Shown here: piece by piece, positions 6,975 to 8,524 of the stretch | How the letters are laid out: each line of letters begins with the position of its first letter | How positions within the stretch are numbered: the stretch's first letter is position 1 | Origin: Clostridia bacterium | Lineage (GTDB): Bacteria > Bacillota > Clostridia > UBA1381 > UMGS1253 | Direction: 5' to 3' | Assembly (NCBI GenBank): GCA_017411585.1 | Contig: JAFQPV010000026.1 | Location: forward strand, 1-8,524 | DNA: 8,524 bases | The notes under the pieces: generated by a model | The model's database searches: none | What the model was told of the DNA's origin: nothing | The model's input: the letters and a program-made list of their open reading frames with translations, nothing else | Translations under genes and position numbers: made by a program

Positions 6975-8093
6975 TTATTTTTGATAAAGCGCACAGGTTG
7001 CCTTTGCAACATCCTGCCAGCTGTATTTACTTAAAATGAATTCATCCGCACCGTCTCTGTATTGTTCTACGAGGGTAACATCATCACACAGCATATTCAG
7101 CTTTTGTGCCAAATCCTCTACATCGCCTTTTTTAAAGTAAATAGCTTTATCCTCTGCAACCGCTGTGTTTTCCGGAATGTCCGAGCACAAAAGCGCATTC
7201 CTATAAGCAAGTGCCTCTAACAGACAAAGCGACATACCTTCCAGGTCGGACGGCAAAACACTTAAATATGCATTTGAATAGATTTCATTTAAAAGGTCAC
7301 CCGAAACAAAGCCCGTAAAAATGATATTCGGATTGCCCGCCGCTTTCTCCTTCAGCATACTTACATAATCGTCTGTATCACTGGTATCGCCGGCAATGAC
7401 AAGTTTTTTATCTGTTTCAATCTTGTTGTAAGCATCAATAAGATAGTGAATACCTTTTTCCGCAGTCAATCTGGAAACGACACAGATATATCCGTCTTTT
7501 TCAAGTCCGTACTTTTCACAAATCAGCTTCGCTTCTTTGCGCATCGGTCGGCTGATACCATTATGGATAATCGTCGTTTCGCGGCCATAGGTTTCTTTAA
7601 AGTAATCATAAGCCGCCTGGCTTAAAACAATCACCTCGTCTGCATACTTAGCCAGCACCTTTTCGCCGAATTTTATATACTTAGAGGCAAACCCCTTGCC
7701 CCACTTTTCTCTCTGCCAGTCCAGCCCGTGCACCGTTGCAACGCATTTTTTGCCGAACAGCTTCGGAATCCAAAGCGCTGCACACGGACCTTCTGCGTGA
7801 AAATGAATCACATCATACTTGCCAAAGGCAGCCGCAATCGCCGCCGTAAACGATGCAATCATCGCCGCAAAGCCGCGAAAATTTACCGTCCACGCCTTTT
7901 TGATTCTTACGCCCTTATACATTTTGTTTTGTACAGTGCCCACATATTCATTTTCAACCTTATCCGATGCACGGTTGTAACAGGTAACCTCAACCCCCAT
8001 TTCAACCAACATCGGGCATAGCGTCGTAAGCACGTTTTCGATGCCGCCGCGTCTGGACGGAACAACCTTGTGCCCAAGCATTGCAACTTTCAT
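6975..8093 (-). CDS. GT4-family glycosyltransferase (GT-B fold)
   Basis: A 372-residue cytoplasmic glycosyltransferase, probably adding the second or a later sugar to the lipid-linked repeat unit. The N-terminus has the GHKVVPSRRGGIE pattern at 7-19, with the Gly pair typical of GT-B enzymes. VHGLDWQR is at 121-128, SRLTAEKG at 207-214 (donor-side loop), and the GT4 EX7E motif is E285/E293 within LEGMSLCLLEAL. Length is normal for the family. A longer frame begins at a GTG at 8102, but I chose ATG 8093: it has GGAG eight bases upstream, and MKVAMLGHK matches how such proteins usually start. The GTG would overlap that ribosome site. The gene lies 21 nt after the sugar transferase and 19 nt before the metallophosphoesterase, consistent with one transcript. 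The HGLDW context resembles rhamnosyl- and related hexosyltransferases, but donor and acceptor cannot be assigned from sequence alone. Confidence 0.93.
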   Translation of the reverse strand: MKVAMLGHKVVPSRRGGIENVLTTLCPMLVEMGVEVTCYNRASDKVENEYVGTVQNKMYKGVRIKKAWTVNFRGFAAMIASFTAAIAAAFGKYDVIHFHAEGPCAALWIPKLFGKKCVATVHGLDWQREKWGKGFASKYIKFGEKVLAKYADEVIVLSQAAYDYFKETYGRETTIIHNGISRPMRKEAKLICEKYGLEKDGYICVVSRLTAEKGIHYLIDAYNKIETDKKLVIAGDTSDTDDYVSMLKEKAAGNPNIIFTGFVSGDLLNEIYSNAYLSVLPSDLEGMSLCLLEALAYRNALLCSDIPENTAVAEDKAIYFKKGDVEDLAQKLNMLCDDVTLVEQYRDGADEFILSKYSWQDVAKATCALYQK

Positions 8094-8102
8094 TTTCTTC
8101 AC

Positions 8103-8106
8103 TCCA
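8103..8106 (-). promoter_or_regulatory. Ribosome binding site deciding the GT4 start
   Basis: On the minus strand GGAG is followed by eight bases and then ATG at 8093. This favours ATG 8093 over the in-frame GTG at 8102, which sits directly against the GGAG. Confidence 0.75.
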
Positions 8107-8114
8107 ATTCCGAA

Positions 8115-8524
8115 TTATCGTCCGGTTGCCGTAAGCATAACAATTGGTGTTTTCAGCATAATTTTCAAATCGTTTAAATACGTTCTGGTTTGTATGTATT
8201 CAATATCCATTTCAACCCACTGTTCAAACGGAATATCATTTCTGTTCTTGGAAATCTGCCAAGTGCAGGTCAGTCCCGGGGTTACAAGCAGTCTGAGTCT
8301 CTGATAATCCGTATAATACTGCACCTCGCGCGGTAGCGGCGGTCTCGGACCGACCAAGGTCATATCGCCTTTGAGCACATTGAAAAACTGCATCAGCTCG
8401 TCTAGTGAAAGCTTTCTTAAATACTTGCCGACTCTCGTAATGCGCGGGTCGTCTTTGATTTTAAATACCGGTCCGTCCATTTCGTTCATCTTTGCGAGCT
8501 CTTCAATCATTTTATCTGCATTTG
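8115..8524 (-). CDS. Polyprenyl-phosphate sugar-1-phosphate transferase, C-terminal part (5' end outside window)
   Basis: The frame is open at the right edge and 135 residues are visible, ending in TAA. The protein belongs to the bacterial sugar transferase family (Bac_transf; WbaP, WcaJ and PglC relatives). These enzymes move a sugar-1-phosphate from a nucleotide sugar to undecaprenyl phosphate at the inner face of the membrane, the first step of repeat-unit assembly. Visible landmarks, numbered from the first whole codon in the window, are MDGPVFKIK at 15-23, DPRITRVG at 25-32, SLDEL at 39-43 (the Asp-Glu pair is the catalytic dyad known from PglC), KGDMTLVGPRPPLP at 51-64, and the late PGLTCTWQIS and RNDI segments. 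The usual Pro after LDEL is Met here (LDELMQ). The catalytic globular domain is nearly all present; the membrane N-terminus is missing, so single-hairpin (PglC) and polytopic (WbaP) forms cannot be told apart. An ATG at 8510 is internal, since the coding frame continues upstream of it. Sugar specificity is not readable. It is followed 21 nt later by a glycosyltransferase. Confidence 0.93.
   Translation of the reverse strand, partial: NADKMIEELAKMNEMDGPVFKIKDDPRITRVGKYLRKLSLDELMQFFNVLKGDMTLVGPRPPLPREVQYYTDYQRLRLLVTPGLTCTWQISKNRNDIPFEQWVEMDIEYIQTRTYLNDLKIMLKTPIVMLTATGR

Noticed and set aside
6482..7039. A 185-codon plus-strand open frame, and a minus-strand frame at 6622-6885
   Set aside because: Both are shadows of the metallophosphoesterase gene and the end of the GT4 gene. 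Neither has family motifs.
1..8524. Mobile elements, CRISPR array, tRNA or riboswitch
   Set aside because: No transposase, integrase, regular repeats, inverted terminal repeats or structured RNA pattern was seen. Coding sequence fills almost the whole window.

Overview
The window is part of a surface or exopolysaccharide biosynthesis locus, probably from a low-GC Gram-positive anaerobe. The strong AGGAGG-type ribosome sites, moderate AT bias and family resemblances of the proteins suggest Clostridia, most likely Lachnospiraceae-like. That placement is inference, because no rRNA or other taxonomic marker is present. All seven genes lie on the minus strand and read from the right edge to the left edge. 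Gaps are 35 nt or less and the last pair overlaps by 4 nt, so they look like one operon. I see no internal terminator, no internal promoter, no RNA gene, no repeat array and no mobile element. No stretch over 35 nt lacks a gene.

In transcription order: (1) the C-terminal part of a polyprenyl-phosphate sugar-1-phosphate transferase, which starts glycan assembly on the lipid carrier (right edge, 8524-8115). (2) A GT4 glycosyltransferase (8093-6975). (3) A membrane-anchored metallophosphoesterase whose cytoplasmic N-terminus resembles DnaA domain I (6955-5723). (4) A three-helix Wzz-like polysaccharide co-polymerase (5703-4300). (5) A second Wzz-like protein with a Cys-rich ectodomain and a C-terminal degenerate GGDEF domain (4287-2422). 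(6) A multi-spanning O-antigen polymerase/ligase-type protein (2386-1082). (7) A second GT4 glycosyltransferase that runs off the left edge (1085-1).

Together these fit a Wzx/Wzy-type pathway. The sugar transferase primes undecaprenyl phosphate, the GT4 enzymes extend the repeat unit, the Wzy-like protein polymerises it outside the membrane, and the two Wzz-like proteins influence chain length. No flippase (Wzx) and no bacterial tyrosine kinase (Wze/CpsD type) is seen in the window; they may lie outside it.

The unusual part is the middle, genes 3 to 5. A chain-length-type protein carries a GGDEF fold whose signature is GNGSF, so it probably cannot make c-di-GMP and may instead be a sensor or scaffold. 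Its neighbour is a phosphoesterase with a DnaA domain I-like head and an altered GNH motif. This suggests a regulated, kinase-independent way of controlling polysaccharide export. It is a hypothesis from domain content and gene order, not something the sequence proves.
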